The position numbers and the translations under genes were made by a program. A DNA stretch of 64,000 nt. Origin: Falsiroseomonas sp041690465 (lineage in GTDB: Bacteria; Pseudomonadota; Alphaproteobacteria; Acetobacterales; Acetobacteraceae). The notes beneath the pieces were generated by a model. It searched no databases and was not told where the DNA came from. It saw nothing but the letters and a program-made list of their open reading frames with translations. The DNA lies in the NCBI RefSeq assembly GCF_041690465.1, contig NZ_JAWLHG010000003.1, positions 62,001 to 126,000 of the forward strand, given 5' to 3'. This document shows positions 7,785 through 15,612 of the stretch, in pieces. How positions within the stretch are numbered: the first letter of the stretch is position 1; every line of letters starts with the position of its first letter.

Positions 7785-8893
7785 GGATCCTGGTCGCCAT
7801 GTCGGGCGGTGTGGATTCCTCGGTCGTCGCCGGGCTGATGAAGCAGGCGGGCCACGAGGTGATCGGCGCCACCCTGCAGCTGTACGACCATGGCATGACC
7901 GTTCAGAAGAAGGGTGCGTGCTGCGCCGGGCAGGACATCCACGATGCGCGCCGCGTGGCCGACACGCTCGATATCCCGCACTATGTGCTGGACCGCGAGG
8001 CGCGCTTCCGCTCCGCCGTGATCGCGGATTTCGCCGACAGCTACGCCCGCGGCGAGACGCCGATCCCCTGCATCCGCTGCAACCAGACGGTGAAGTTCCA
8101 GGACCTCGTCGCGCTGGCCCGCGACCTCGGCTGCGAGGCGCTGGCGACCGGGCATTACGCGCGCCGCATGGACGGGCCAGCGGGGCCGGAGTTGCATCGC
8201 GCCGCCGATCCCACGCGCGACCAGTCCTACTTCCTGGCGATGACGACGCCGGACCAGCTCGCCTTCGCGCGCTTCCCGCTGGGCGACATGCCGGACAAGG
8301 CGGCGGTGCGCGCCGAAGCTGCACGGCTCGGCCTGGCGGTGGCGGAGAAGCCGGACAGCCAGGACATCTGCTTCGTCCCCGCCGGTCACTACGCCGAGAC
8401 CGTGGCGAGGCTGCGCCCCGAGACCGCCGAGCCCGGGGAGATCGTTGACCTGGAAGGCCGCGTGGTGGGCAAGCATCGCGGCATCGGGCGCTACACGGTG
8501 GGGCAGGGCAAGGGGCTGGGCATCGGCGGGCCGGGCGAGCGGCTGTTCGTTGCCGCGGTGGACGCCGCGCGCCGCCGTGTCGTGGTCGGCCCGCGCGCCG
8601 CGCTGCCGCGAGCGGAGGTGGTCGTCGGCGAGGTGAACTGGCTCGGCCCGCCGCCGGCGGCGCCACGGCGCGTGCAGGTGAAGCTGCGGGGGCGAGAGGT
8701 GCCGCGCCCTGGCCTCGCGATGTGGGACGCCGCGGCCGGGCTGCTGCGCGTGGTTCTGGAGGCGCCGAACGTGGTCGCGCCCGGCCAGGCCTGCGTGCTG
8801 TACGACGGTGAGCGCGTGCTGGGCGGCGGCTTCATCCGAGTGCAGCCCAGCCGTGACGCCGCGGGCGTTGACAGCGAAGGGGCTGCGGCGTAA
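7781..8893 (+). CDS. mnmA: tRNA-specific 2-thiouridylase MnmA
   Basis: Inserts sulfur at position 2 of the wobble uridine in tRNA-Lys, -Glu and -Gln, using persulfide that originates from IscS. It has 370 residues. The PP-loop SGGVDSSV is at residues 8-15. The catalytic cysteine pair is in PCIRCN (near residue 103) and DSQDICF (near residue 195). The ATGHYARR and RDQSYFLA motifs are also present. The start codon overlaps the TenA stop by four bases (ATGA). A hairpin terminator follows the stop. Confidence 0.96.
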   Translation: MRILVAMSGGVDSSVVAGLMKQAGHEVIGATLQLYDHGMTVQKKGACCAGQDIHDARRVADTLDIPHYVLDREARFRSAVIADFADSYARGETPIPCIRCNQTVKFQDLVALARDLGCEALATGHYARRMDGPAGPELHRAADPTRDQSYFLAMTTPDQLAFARFPLGDMPDKAAVRAEAARLGLAVAEKPDSQDICFVPAGHYAETVARLRPETAEPGEIVDLEGRVVGKHRGIGRYTVGQGKGLGIGGPGERLFVAAVDAARRRVVVGPRAALPRAEVVVGEVNWLGPPPAAPRRVQVKLRGREVPRPGLAMWDAAAGLLRVVLEAPNVVAPGQACVLYDGERVLGGGFIRVQPSRDAAGVDSEGAAA

Positions 8894-8910
8894 CCGAGCG
8901 CCCTCGCGGA

Positions 8911-8934
8911 CGGAAGGCACGGGCCTTCCGCTTT
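8911..8934 (+). terminator. Terminator of the iscR-mnmA operon
   Basis: An 8-bp perfect stem (CGGAAGGC with GCCTTCCG) and a 4-base loop are followed by CTTT. It sits between mnmA and the tRNA gene. Confidence 0.65.
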
Positions 8935-8936
8935 GG

Positions 8937-9013
8937 GGCGGCGTAGCTCAGCTGGTTAGAGCACGGCACTCATAATGCCGGGGTCAGCGGTTCAAGTCCG
9001 CTCGCCGCTACCA
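8937..9013 (+). tRNA. tRNA-Met (anticodon CAT), elongator type
   Basis: A full cloverleaf of 77 bases with encoded CCA. The acceptor stem is GGCGGCG paired with CGCCGCT, including a G-U first pair. The D-arm is GCTC/GAGC. The anticodon stem CGGCA/TGCCG has loop CTCATAA. The T-arm is AGCGG-TTCAAGT-CCGCT. The anticodon-stem pairs and first base pair are not those of the initiator tRNA. A lysidine-modified tRNA-Ile2 also carries CAT, but the body resembles elongator Met more closely. Confidence 0.93.
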
Positions 9014-9434
9014 TCCGAATTCCCTCCTTTCCGGCCTCTTGCGGACAGCCCCGTCATCGTCGTCCGGTTCGTGGCTCGCGAGGAATCGGACATTGACCGG
9101 ACGTCTGGGTCAGGAGGGTGCCTCGCCCGTGCCGGGCAGCCCGAGCCCGGGCCTGCGTATCGCCATCCCGGTTCGTCGGCAGGCGCCGAGCCATCACATG
9201 CCGCTGACATCGGGCAAATATTGTTGTCGGCCATGGTCGAGTCAGGCAACGTACTGGGACGTGTCTTGCCTGCTGCATCCCATGCTTCGAAGCGCGTGGC
9301 AGAGGGTCGGTCCATGGCGAAGGCCGAACAGCTTCCTGACCGAGGCGCCGCGCCGATAGCCCACCCCCGCGGCGCGGCATGCCCGGTGGCGCCTGTCGGC
9401 AGCCGCGACTGCGTGTGGCGGGGATGACGCCGCG
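9014..9434. other. 421-bp leader upstream of the oxidase operon
   Basis: No convincing gene is visible. The open frames here have no start-site support and no family motif. The stretch probably carries the promoter of the cytochrome oxidase operon. Confidence 0.4.
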
Positions 9435-10235
9435 ATGATCGTCGCCCTCGTCTTCGTGCTGGTCGCCGTCGGGTCGGTCGTCTTTCACCTGCTCAGTCCG
9501 TGGTGGTGGACGCCGATCGCCTCCAACTGGGACTACATCGACGCGACCATCACCATCACCTTCTGGATCACCGGCGTCGTCTTCGTCGCCGTTGTGCTGT
9601 TCATGGCCTGGTGCGTGTTCCGCTACCGCGCCGCACCCGGCCGTCGTGCCGCCTACGAACCGGAGAACAAGCGCCTCGAGGTCTGGCTGACCGTCGCAAC
9701 CGCGCTCGGCGTGGCGGCGATGCTGGCGCCCGGGCTGATCGTCTGGCACCGCTTCGTCACCGTGCCGGCGGATGCCGCCGAGATCGAGATCGTCGGCCAG
9801 CAATGGCAGTGGAGCTATCGCCTGCCTGGCGAGGACGGCACGCTCGGTGCGGTGGACACCCGGCTGATCGCGCCGGAAAACCCGCTCGGCCTGGTGCCGG
9901 GCGATCCCGCGGGACAGGACGACGTCATCATCGAGGCGGAGGACCTGCACCTGCCGATCGGCCGGCCGGTGAAGGTGCTGCTGCGCTCCATCGACGTGCT
10001 GCACGATTTCTACGTGCCGGAGTTCCGGGCGAAGATGGACATGATCCCGGGCTCGGTCACCTATTTCTGGTTCACGCCCACCCGCACCGGCACCTTCGAC
10101 GTGCTCTGCGCCGAGCTCTGCGGCTCCGGCCACGCCATCATGCGCGGGCGCGTCGTCGTGCAGACGGAGGAGGAGTACCAGGCTTGGCTCGGCGGGCAGC
10201 GCCGCTTCGCGCAACTCGCGGCGGCGCAGCGATGA
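9435..10235 (+). CDS. coxB: Cytochrome c oxidase subunit II
   Basis: Carries the CuA centre that accepts electrons from cytochrome c. It has 266 residues. Hydrophobic segments at about 3-20, 38-62 and 82-102 anchor it in the membrane. The periplasmic cupredoxin domain contains QQWQWSYRLP. The CuA ligands are the histidine of VLHDFYVPEF and the CAELCGSGHAIM cluster (two Cys, Glu, His, Met). There is no fused cytochrome c domain, so it is not of the caa3 type. It is the first gene of the oxidase operon. Confidence 0.95.
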   Translation: MIVALVFVLVAVGSVVFHLLSPWWWTPIASNWDYIDATITITFWITGVVFVAVVLFMAWCVFRYRAAPGRRAAYEPENKRLEVWLTVATALGVAAMLAPGLIVWHRFVTVPADAAEIEIVGQQWQWSYRLPGEDGTLGAVDTRLIAPENPLGLVPGDPAGQDDVIIEAEDLHLPIGRPVKVLLRSIDVLHDFYVPEFRAKMDMIPGSVTYFWFTPTRTGTFDVLCAELCGSGHAIMRGRVVVQTEEEYQAWLGGQRRFAQLAAAQR

Positions 10236-10297
10236 GCGGCCACAACGCCATGGCCGCGGAGCACGTCGCGGCGGGAGAAGAACGACCGGCACGGTGA
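10232..10297 (+). CDS. Possible 21-residue peptide between coxB and coxA
   Basis: An ATG overlaps the coxB stop (ATGA) and opens a 21-codon frame beginning MSGHNAMAAEH and ending before the coxA ribosome-binding region. It has no recognisable domain. It could be a coupling peptide or simply chance. The only support is the tight overlap and the 111-bp gap it partly fills. Confidence 0.25.
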   Translation: MSGHNAMAAEHVAAGEERPAR

Positions 10298-10345
10298 GCC
10301 CGCGCCTTCGGGCATCGCCGGCCGGAAGGGAAGGAAGGCGAGGCG

Positions 10346-12130
10346 ATGAGCGAACTCGCGCACGGCGCCGGCGGTCCGGTCCCGGCGGCGGAAGTTCCGG
10401 AGATGGAGCTGCCCCACCCGCACGGCTGGTGGAGCACCTACGTCTTCAGCCAGGACGCCAAGATCATCGGCATCCAGTATTCGCTGACGGCGACCGCCAT
10501 CGGGCTGGTGGCGCTGGTACTCTCCTGGCTGATGCGCCTGCAACTGGGCTTCCCCGAGACCTTCACCTTCATCGACCCGCAGGCCTACTATCAGTTCATC
10601 ACCATGCACGGGATGATCATGGTGGTGTACCTGCTGACCGCGCTGTTCCTCGGCGGCTTCGGCAACTACCTGATCCCGCTGATGATCGGCGCGCGGGACA
10701 TGGTGTTCCCCTTCGTCAACATGCTCAGCTACTGGGTGTACCTGCTGGCCGTGCTGGTGCTGGTGGCGAGCTTCTTCGTCCCCGGCGGCCCGACCGGAGC
10801 GGGTTGGACGCTGTATCCACCACAGGCGATCCTCTCCGGCACGCCCGGGCGCGAATGGGGCATCGTGCTGATGCTGGTCTCGCTCTGCCTGTTCATCGCG
10901 GGATTCACCATGGGCGGGCTGAACTACGTCGTCACCGTGCTGCAGGCGCGCACGCGGGGGATGACGCTGATGCGCATGCCGCTGACCGTCTGGGGCATCT
11001 TCACCGCGACCGTGATGGCGCTGCTGGCCTTCCCGGCGCTGTTCGTCGGTGCGGTGATGATGCTGCTCGACCGGCTGCTCGGCACCAGCTTCTTCATGCC
11101 CACCCTGGTCGAGCTTGGGCAGCAGCTACGCTACGGCGGCGGCAGCCCGATCCTGTTCCAGCACCTGTTCTGGTTCTTCGGCCATCCGGAAGTCTATATC
11201 GTGGCACTTCCGGCCTTCGGCATCGTCTCCGACCTCATCAGCACGCACGCGCGGCGCAACATCTTCGGCTATCGCATGATGGTCTGGGCCATCGTCATCA
11301 TCGGCGCGCTCAGCTTCGTGGTCTGGGCGCACCACATGTACGTCAGCGGGATGCATCCGTGGTTCGGCTTCTTCTTCGCCACCACCACGCTGATCATCGC
11401 CATCCCGACGGCGATCAAGGTCTACAACTGGCTGCTGACGCTCTGGCACGGCAACATCCACCTCACCGTGCCGATGCTCTTCGCGCTCGCCTTCATCGTC
11501 ACCTTCGTCAATGGCGGGCTGACGGGCCTGTTCCTCGGCAATGTCGTCGTGGACGTGCCGCTCTCCGACACCATGTTCGTGGTGGCGCATTTCCACATGG
11601 TGATGGGCGTCGCGCCGGTGCTGGTGATCCTCGGCGGGATCTATCACTGGTACCCGAAGGTCACCGGGCGGATGCTCGACGAGACGATGGGGAGGATCCA
11701 CTTCTGGATCACCTTCCTCGGCGCCTACCTCATCTTCTTCCCCATGCACTATCTCGGCCTGCTCGGGGTGCCGCGGCGCTACCACGAGATTGGCGAGACC
11801 TCCTTCGTGCCGGCCTCCGCTGCAGACCTGAACGCCTTCATCAGCGTGGTCGCGCTGGTCGTCGGCGCGGCGCAGGTGCTGTTCCTGTTCAACCTGGCCT
11901 GGAGCCTACGCCACGGCAGGGAGTCGGGACCGAATCCCTGGCGCGCCACCACCCTCGAATGGCAGACGCCCGAGACGCCGCCCGGCCACGGCAACTGGGG
12001 CCGGGAGCTGCCGGTGGTCCATCGCTGGGCGTACGACTACGCCGTTCCCGGCGCGGAGGAGGATTTCGTGCCGCAGAACCAGCCTCTGCCGCCGCCGGCG
12101 GATGTCGCCAAGGGCGAGGCCACGGCATGA
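10346..12130 (+). CDS. coxA: Cytochrome c oxidase subunit I
   Basis: The catalytic heme-copper subunit that reduces O2 and pumps protons. It has 594 residues and about twelve transmembrane helices. Low-spin heme and binuclear-centre ligands are visible in TMHGMIMVVY, GHPEVYIV (with the crosslinked Tyr and helix-VI Glu), VWAHHMYVSG and VVAHFHMVMG. The D-channel entry ARDMVFPFVN keeps its aspartate. The K-channel region reads STHARRNIFGY where aa3 oxidases usually have a lysine in SxxxKKPxFGY. The next gene overlaps by four bases. Confidence 0.95.
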   Translation: MSELAHGAGGPVPAAEVPEMELPHPHGWWSTYVFSQDAKIIGIQYSLTATAIGLVALVLSWLMRLQLGFPETFTFIDPQAYYQFITMHGMIMVVYLLTALFLGGFGNYLIPLMIGARDMVFPFVNMLSYWVYLLAVLVLVASFFVPGGPTGAGWTLYPPQAILSGTPGREWGIVLMLVSLCLFIAGFTMGGLNYVVTVLQARTRGMTLMRMPLTVWGIFTATVMALLAFPALFVGAVMMLLDRLLGTSFFMPTLVELGQQLRYGGGSPILFQHLFWFFGHPEVYIVALPAFGIVSDLISTHARRNIFGYRMMVWAIVIIGALSFVVWAHHMYVSGMHPWFGFFFATTTLIIAIPTAIKVYNWLLTLWHGNIHLTVPMLFALAFIVTFVNGGLTGLFLGNVVVDVPLSDTMFVVAHFHMVMGVAPVLVILGGIYHWYPKVTGRMLDETMGRIHFWITFLGAYLIFFPMHYLGLLGVPRRYHEIGETSFVPASAADLNAFISVVALVVGAAQVLFLFNLAWSLRHGRESGPNPWRATTLEWQTPETPPGHGNWGRELPVVHRWAYDYAVPGAEEDFVPQNQPLPPPADVAKGEATA

Positions 12131-12834
12131 TCGTCATCCTGCTCTTCGTCGCCGCGCTCGCTGCCGTCGCGTTCTGGTGGCTGGGCCGTCAGGGCCTGGC
12201 GAGCAGGCCCTGGCTCGAGACGGGACCGATGGACCACCTGCCGCTGCGCGGTGCCGTCGCCATCCCCGCGGCGAAGCTCGGCCTCGGCATGTTCATGGCG
12301 GTCGTGGCGACGCTGCTGCTGCTTCTCCTCAGCGCCTACTCGATGCGGATGGAGATGGCGGACTGGAGCCCGACGCCGCGCCCGGGCCTGCTCTGGGCCA
12401 ACACCGCGGTGCTCGTGCTGGCGAGTGTCATGCTGCACCGCGCTGCCCGTGCGGCGCAGAGTGGCGAGCGCGAGGCGGTCGCGTCCAACCTGCGGCTCGG
12501 CGCGGGCGCGAGCCTGCTTTTCCTGCTCGGCCAGCTTTTTGCCTGGCGGGAACTCGCGCGCGCGGGCTACCTGCCGGCGAACAACCCGGCGGACGCGTTC
12601 TTCTATCTCATCACCGCCGTGCACGGCCTGCACCTGCTGGGCGGCCTCGTCGCGCTGGGCAGGGCAGGAGCGAAGCTGCGCCATGCCCCCCCGGACCGAC
12701 TCCAGCTGAGCATGGAGCTCTGCGCCGCCTATTGGCACTTCCTGCTGCTGGCCTGGATCGTGCTGTTCGCGACGCTGTCCTTCTCGCCCTCGCTCGACTG
12801 GCTCGTCGCGCTCTGCACCGCCCCGTTCAGGTAG
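12127..12834 (+). CDS. Heme-copper oxidase subunit III, first copy
   Basis: An integral membrane subunit of the oxidase. It has 235 residues, and the start ATG overlaps the coxA stop (ATGA). An N-terminal helix (2-20) is followed by a helix near 50-72 and further helices to the C-terminus. The subunit III signature FFYLITAVHGLHLLGGLVAL (about 157-176) and the closing AAYWHFLLLAWIVLF helix are present. It is diverged from the canonical subunit III encoded next; a heterodimeric or accessory role in the same complex is inferred. It is probably co-transcribed with the rest of the cox operon. Confidence 0.85.
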   Translation: MIVILLFVAALAAVAFWWLGRQGLASRPWLETGPMDHLPLRGAVAIPAAKLGLGMFMAVVATLLLLLLSAYSMRMEMADWSPTPRPGLLWANTAVLVLASVMLHRAARAAQSGEREAVASNLRLGAGASLLFLLGQLFAWRELARAGYLPANNPADAFFYLITAVHGLHLLGGLVALGRAGAKLRHAPPDRLQLSMELCAAYWHFLLLAWIVLFATLSFSPSLDWLVALCTAPFR

Positions 12835-12845
12835 GAGGAAGGCCG

Positions 12846-13562
12846 ATGGACACCGCGCCGCTGCATGCCCCGACCGTTGCCCGGCCCGCGGGCTGGCGCG
12901 GCGTCGTGGCCGACTGGTCCTCCGACCAGCGCTCCTTCAAGGGGGCCTCCTGGGGGAAGACCATGATGTGGATCTTCCTGCTCAGCGACACCTTCATCTT
13001 CGGCTGCTTCCTGCTGAGCTACATGACGGTGCGGGCATCCACGACCGTGCCCTGGCCGAACCCGAGCGAGGTCTTCGCGCTCGAGGTCGCAGGCACGAAC
13101 TTCCCCCTGCTGCTGATCGCCATCATGACCTTCGTGCTGATCAGCAGCAGCGGCACGATGGCGATGGCGGTCAACTACGCCTATCGCCGCGACCGCGTGC
13201 GGACCACGGCGCTGATGCTGCTGACGGCGCTGTTCGGCGCAACCTTCGTCGGGATGCAGGCCTTCGAATGGTCGAAGCTGATCCATGAGGGCGTGCGACC
13301 CTGGGAGAATCCCTGGGGTGCTGCGCAGTTCGGCGCGGCCTTCTTCACCATCACGGGCTTCCACGGCACGCATGTGACGATCGGGGTGATCATGCTGCTG
13401 ATCGTCGCCCGCAAGGTCTGGCGCGGCGACCTGGAGGCCGAACGGCCGGGCGGCCTTACCGGCCGTCGCGGCCGCTACGAGATGGTGGAGATTGCAGGCC
13501 TCTACTGGCACTTCGTGGACCTGGTCTGGGTCTTCATCTTCGCCCTGTTCTATCTCTGGTGA
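12846..13562 (+). CDS. coxC: Heme-copper oxidase subunit III, second copy
   Basis: Stabilises subunit I. It has 238 residues and six predicted helices. The start ATG at 12846 follows AGGAGG (12835-12840), so the longer upstream frame is rejected. Characteristic segments are MMWIFLLSDTFIFGCF, FFTITGFHGTHVTIGVIML and the C-terminal GLYWHFVDLVWVFIFALFYLW region. These segments are closer to the canonical family pattern than those of the preceding subunit III-like gene. Confidence 0.92.
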   Translation: MDTAPLHAPTVARPAGWRGVVADWSSDQRSFKGASWGKTMMWIFLLSDTFIFGCFLLSYMTVRASTTVPWPNPSEVFALEVAGTNFPLLLIAIMTFVLISSSGTMAMAVNYAYRRDRVRTTALMLLTALFGATFVGMQAFEWSKLIHEGVRPWENPWGAAQFGAAFFTITGFHGTHVTIGVIMLLIVARKVWRGDLEAERPGGLTGRRGRYEMVEIAGLYWHFVDLVWVFIFALFYLW

Positions 13563-13572
13563 GGAGATCGCC

Positions 13573-13935
13573 ATGGCGCAGCCATCCGCGAGCGTGCATG
13601 CCGCGACGACCGCCCCGCACGAAGGCCAGCAGCACCCGATAAGGGTCTACCTGGTCGTCTGGGGCTGGCTCTTCGTCCTGAGCCTGTTCTCCTACCTGGT
13701 GGACTACTTCCATCTCCAGGGCGCGCTGCGCTGGGGTCTCATCCTGCTGTTCATGATGCTGAAGGCCGGGCTGATCGTCGCCATCTTCATGCACATGGCG
13801 TGGGAGCGGCTGGCCCTTGCCTACGCCATCCTGCTGCCGCCGCTGCTTGTGCTGGTCTTCGCCGCGCTGATGCTGTTCGAGTCCGACTACACGCTCTTCA
13901 TGCGTCAGGCCTTCCTGGGACCGCAGGGTGGCTGA
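13573..13935 (+). CDS. Cytochrome c oxidase subunit IV, prokaryotic type
   Basis: A small accessory membrane subunit of the oxidase. It has 120 residues and three hydrophobic helices, at about 25-45, 54-78 and 80-103. The IRVYLVVWGWLFVLS opening and the MMLKAGLIVAIFMHMAWE segment are typical of the prokaryotic subunit IV (CoxF/CyoD-like) family. GAGGAG precedes the ATG at 13573, which sets the start 10 bp after coxC. Confidence 0.88.
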   Translation: MAQPSASVHAATTAPHEGQQHPIRVYLVVWGWLFVLSLFSYLVDYFHLQGALRWGLILLFMMLKAGLIVAIFMHMAWERLALAYAILLPPLLVLVFAALMLFESDYTLFMRQAFLGPQGG

Positions 13936-13971
13936 GATGGCAACCGCTGCGCCGCCCCGAGAGAGGCTGCC

Positions 13972-14085
13972 ATGACACAATCCCGCCCGCGGCGGCTCAG
14001 CAATCGCGCGATCATCGGCTTCGGCCTGGCGCTCTGCGTCGTGGCGGCGCTCCTGCTCGCCTGGTACCTCGACGTCTTGCTTTAG
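13972..14085 (+). CDS. 37-residue single-pass membrane protein at the end of the cox operon
   Basis: A basic N-terminus (MTQSRPRRLSNR) is followed by one hydrophobic helix (residues 14-32) and a stop at 14083. It starts inside a 12-codon frame (ATG at 13937) by an ATGA overlap, suggesting coupled translation from the subunit IV gene. No family can be assigned. Size and position suit a small oxidase-associated membrane peptide. Confidence 0.6.
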   Translation: MTQSRPRRLSNRAIIGFGLALCVVAALLLAWYLDVLL

Positions 14086-14228
14086 CCGTCATTGCACCCG
14101 GCGGCGCACGAGGCGGCCGGCCAGGCTGGCGATGACCATGGATTTCTGCAAATTCGCGTAGAGCAGGTCGAACCCCGCAGATCCGCGAGGGGGCCGCGCC
14201 GAAGCCCTCGCCCGGGTTCTCCAGCCCC

Positions 14229-14534
14229 ATGCGCCGCCTGCAGCTCCGCGGAGAGGCGGACTATTTCGCCGGACCGGGCGACCTCGCCGCCTGGGCGGGC
14301 CATGCCAACCCGCACACCTACTTCCCGTCGGGCGCACCGGCGCCGGGCTCCCACGCCTGGGGTGGGATCACCTTTCTCAACGACCGCTGGGGCGGAACGC
14401 CGGATACTAACCGCAACCTGTATGTGGAGGGCATCTCGTACAACGCCGCTGTCGTCGAGGGCGGCGAAGTTGCGCTCTGGTCCAACGGCAGGGTCAGTAT
14501 TTCCACTGCCCAACCCAGCGTCGATCTCCTCTGA
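14229..14534 (+). pseudogene. Probable remnant of a carbohydrate-binding module
   Basis: A 101-codon frame whose second half contains RNLYVEGISYNAA and ALWSNGRVS. This layout resembles the calcium-dependent xylan-binding module found at the C-terminus of some secreted alphaproteobacterial proteins. There is no signal peptide and no complete domain start, and neighbouring frames contain nothing to extend it. It is best read as the tail of a lost gene, though a short real protein cannot be excluded. The region 14086-14228 holds nothing else recognisable. Confidence 0.4.
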
Positions 14535-14586
14535 CGGGCGCCCGCCACTGGCGCTGCGACCGGACGGCCGCAGCGCCGCGCCGCGG

Positions 14587-15549
14587 TCAGTCCGCGCGGA
14601 TGTTGGCGTCGCGGATGACGTTGCCCCAGCGCGCACGGTCGGCGCGGATGGTCTCCAGGAATTCCGCCTGCGAGCCGATGATGATCTCCATGCCGTTCTC
14701 CGTCATGCGGCGCTGGAAGGCGGGGTCTGCGCCGACCCGCTGGAGCGCATCCGTCCAGCGCGCGACGATTGCGGGCGGCAGGTTGCCCGGGCCGGCGATG
14801 CCGAACCAGTTGCGGATCTCGAACTCCGGCAGGACCTGGTTGATCAGCGGCAGCTCGGGAAACAGCGGGCTGCGGCGGGGTGCGCCGAAGGCAAGCGGCC
14901 GCAGCCCGCCGCCGCGGATCTGGCCGAGAAACTCGGGCATGTTGCCGAACATCATGTCGGTGCGGCCCGCCACGATGTCCACGATCGCCGGCGCGCCGCC
15001 GCGATACGGCACATGCAGGATCTCGAGTCCGGTGATGCGCTTGAAATACTCGCCGGAGAGATGCTGGCTGGTGCCGTTGCCGGCGCTGGCATAGGTCAGC
15101 CGACCGGGATTGGCCCTGCCATAGGCGATCATCTCCTCCACCGTCCGGAACGGCGCGTCCGGGCGAACGACGAGCATGTTGTAGATGTTCGCGACATTCG
15201 CGATGGGTGTCACGTCGCGATCGATGTTGAAGGGGATCGGCACGCCCGGCATCACCGGCAGGATGGTGTGGAGCGCCATGGTTGCGAGATAGACCGTGTG
15301 GCCGTCCGGCGCGGCCTTTGCGACAGTGTCGGCGGCGATGATGCCGGAGGCGCCGGTGCGGTTCTCCACCAGCACGCGCTGGCCGAAGATCGGGGTGAGA
15401 TGCTCGGCCAGGATGCGGCTGAGCAGATCGCAGGTGCCGCCGGGGGAGAAGCCGCAGAGGAAGCGGATCTCCTTGCTCGGGAAGTCCTGGGCTCGCGCCG
15501 GAAGCGCGGCCAGCAGCAGCAGGAACACGGACAGCCTGAGATATTTCAT
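14587..15549 (-). CDS. Bug-family (TctC-type) tripartite tricarboxylate receptor
   Basis: A periplasmic solute receptor that binds small carboxylates. It has 320 residues, with signal peptide MKYLRLSVFLLLLAALPARA cut after residue 20. Bug hallmarks are FCGFSPGGTCDLLSR near residue 32, VENRTGASGIIA, HVPYRGGAPAI and the Gly-Pro loop IAGPGNLPPAIV. The TctA/TctB membrane partners are absent here, which is usual for Bug genes. It ends the sugar-acid cluster transcribed from 20835, so its ligand may be a substrate of the enolases upstream. Confidence 0.92.
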   Translation of the reverse strand: MKYLRLSVFLLLLAALPARAQDFPSKEIRFLCGFSPGGTCDLLSRILAEHLTPIFGQRVLVENRTGASGIIAADTVAKAAPDGHTVYLATMALHTILPVMPGVPIPFNIDRDVTPIANVANIYNMLVVRPDAPFRTVEEMIAYGRANPGRLTYASAGNGTSQHLSGEYFKRITGLEILHVPYRGGAPAIVDIVAGRTDMMFGNMPEFLGQIRGGGLRPLAFGAPRRSPLFPELPLINQVLPEFEIRNWFGIAGPGNLPPAIVARWTDALQRVGADPAFQRRMTENGMEIIIGSQAEFLETIRADRARWGNVIRDANIRAD

Positions 15550-15612
15550 GGTTTTCCTCCCTCGTTTCGGCGGGCCGGTGGACCGGGCCTTCCGCCGCGT
15601 TGCAGTCAGCCG

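Noticed and set aside
8937..9013. tRNA-Ile2 with lysidine-modified CAT anticodon
   Set aside because: The body and anticodon stem resemble elongator tRNA-Met more closely; this is not fully excluded.
8975..9427. A 150-codon open frame before coxB
   Set aside because: It begins inside the tRNA gene, has no ribosome-binding site and no recognisable motif.
10294..12126. A long alternative frame through coxA leading into the first subunit III gene
   Set aside because: Only the part from the ATG at 12127 encodes a membrane protein; the rest is a shadow of coxA.
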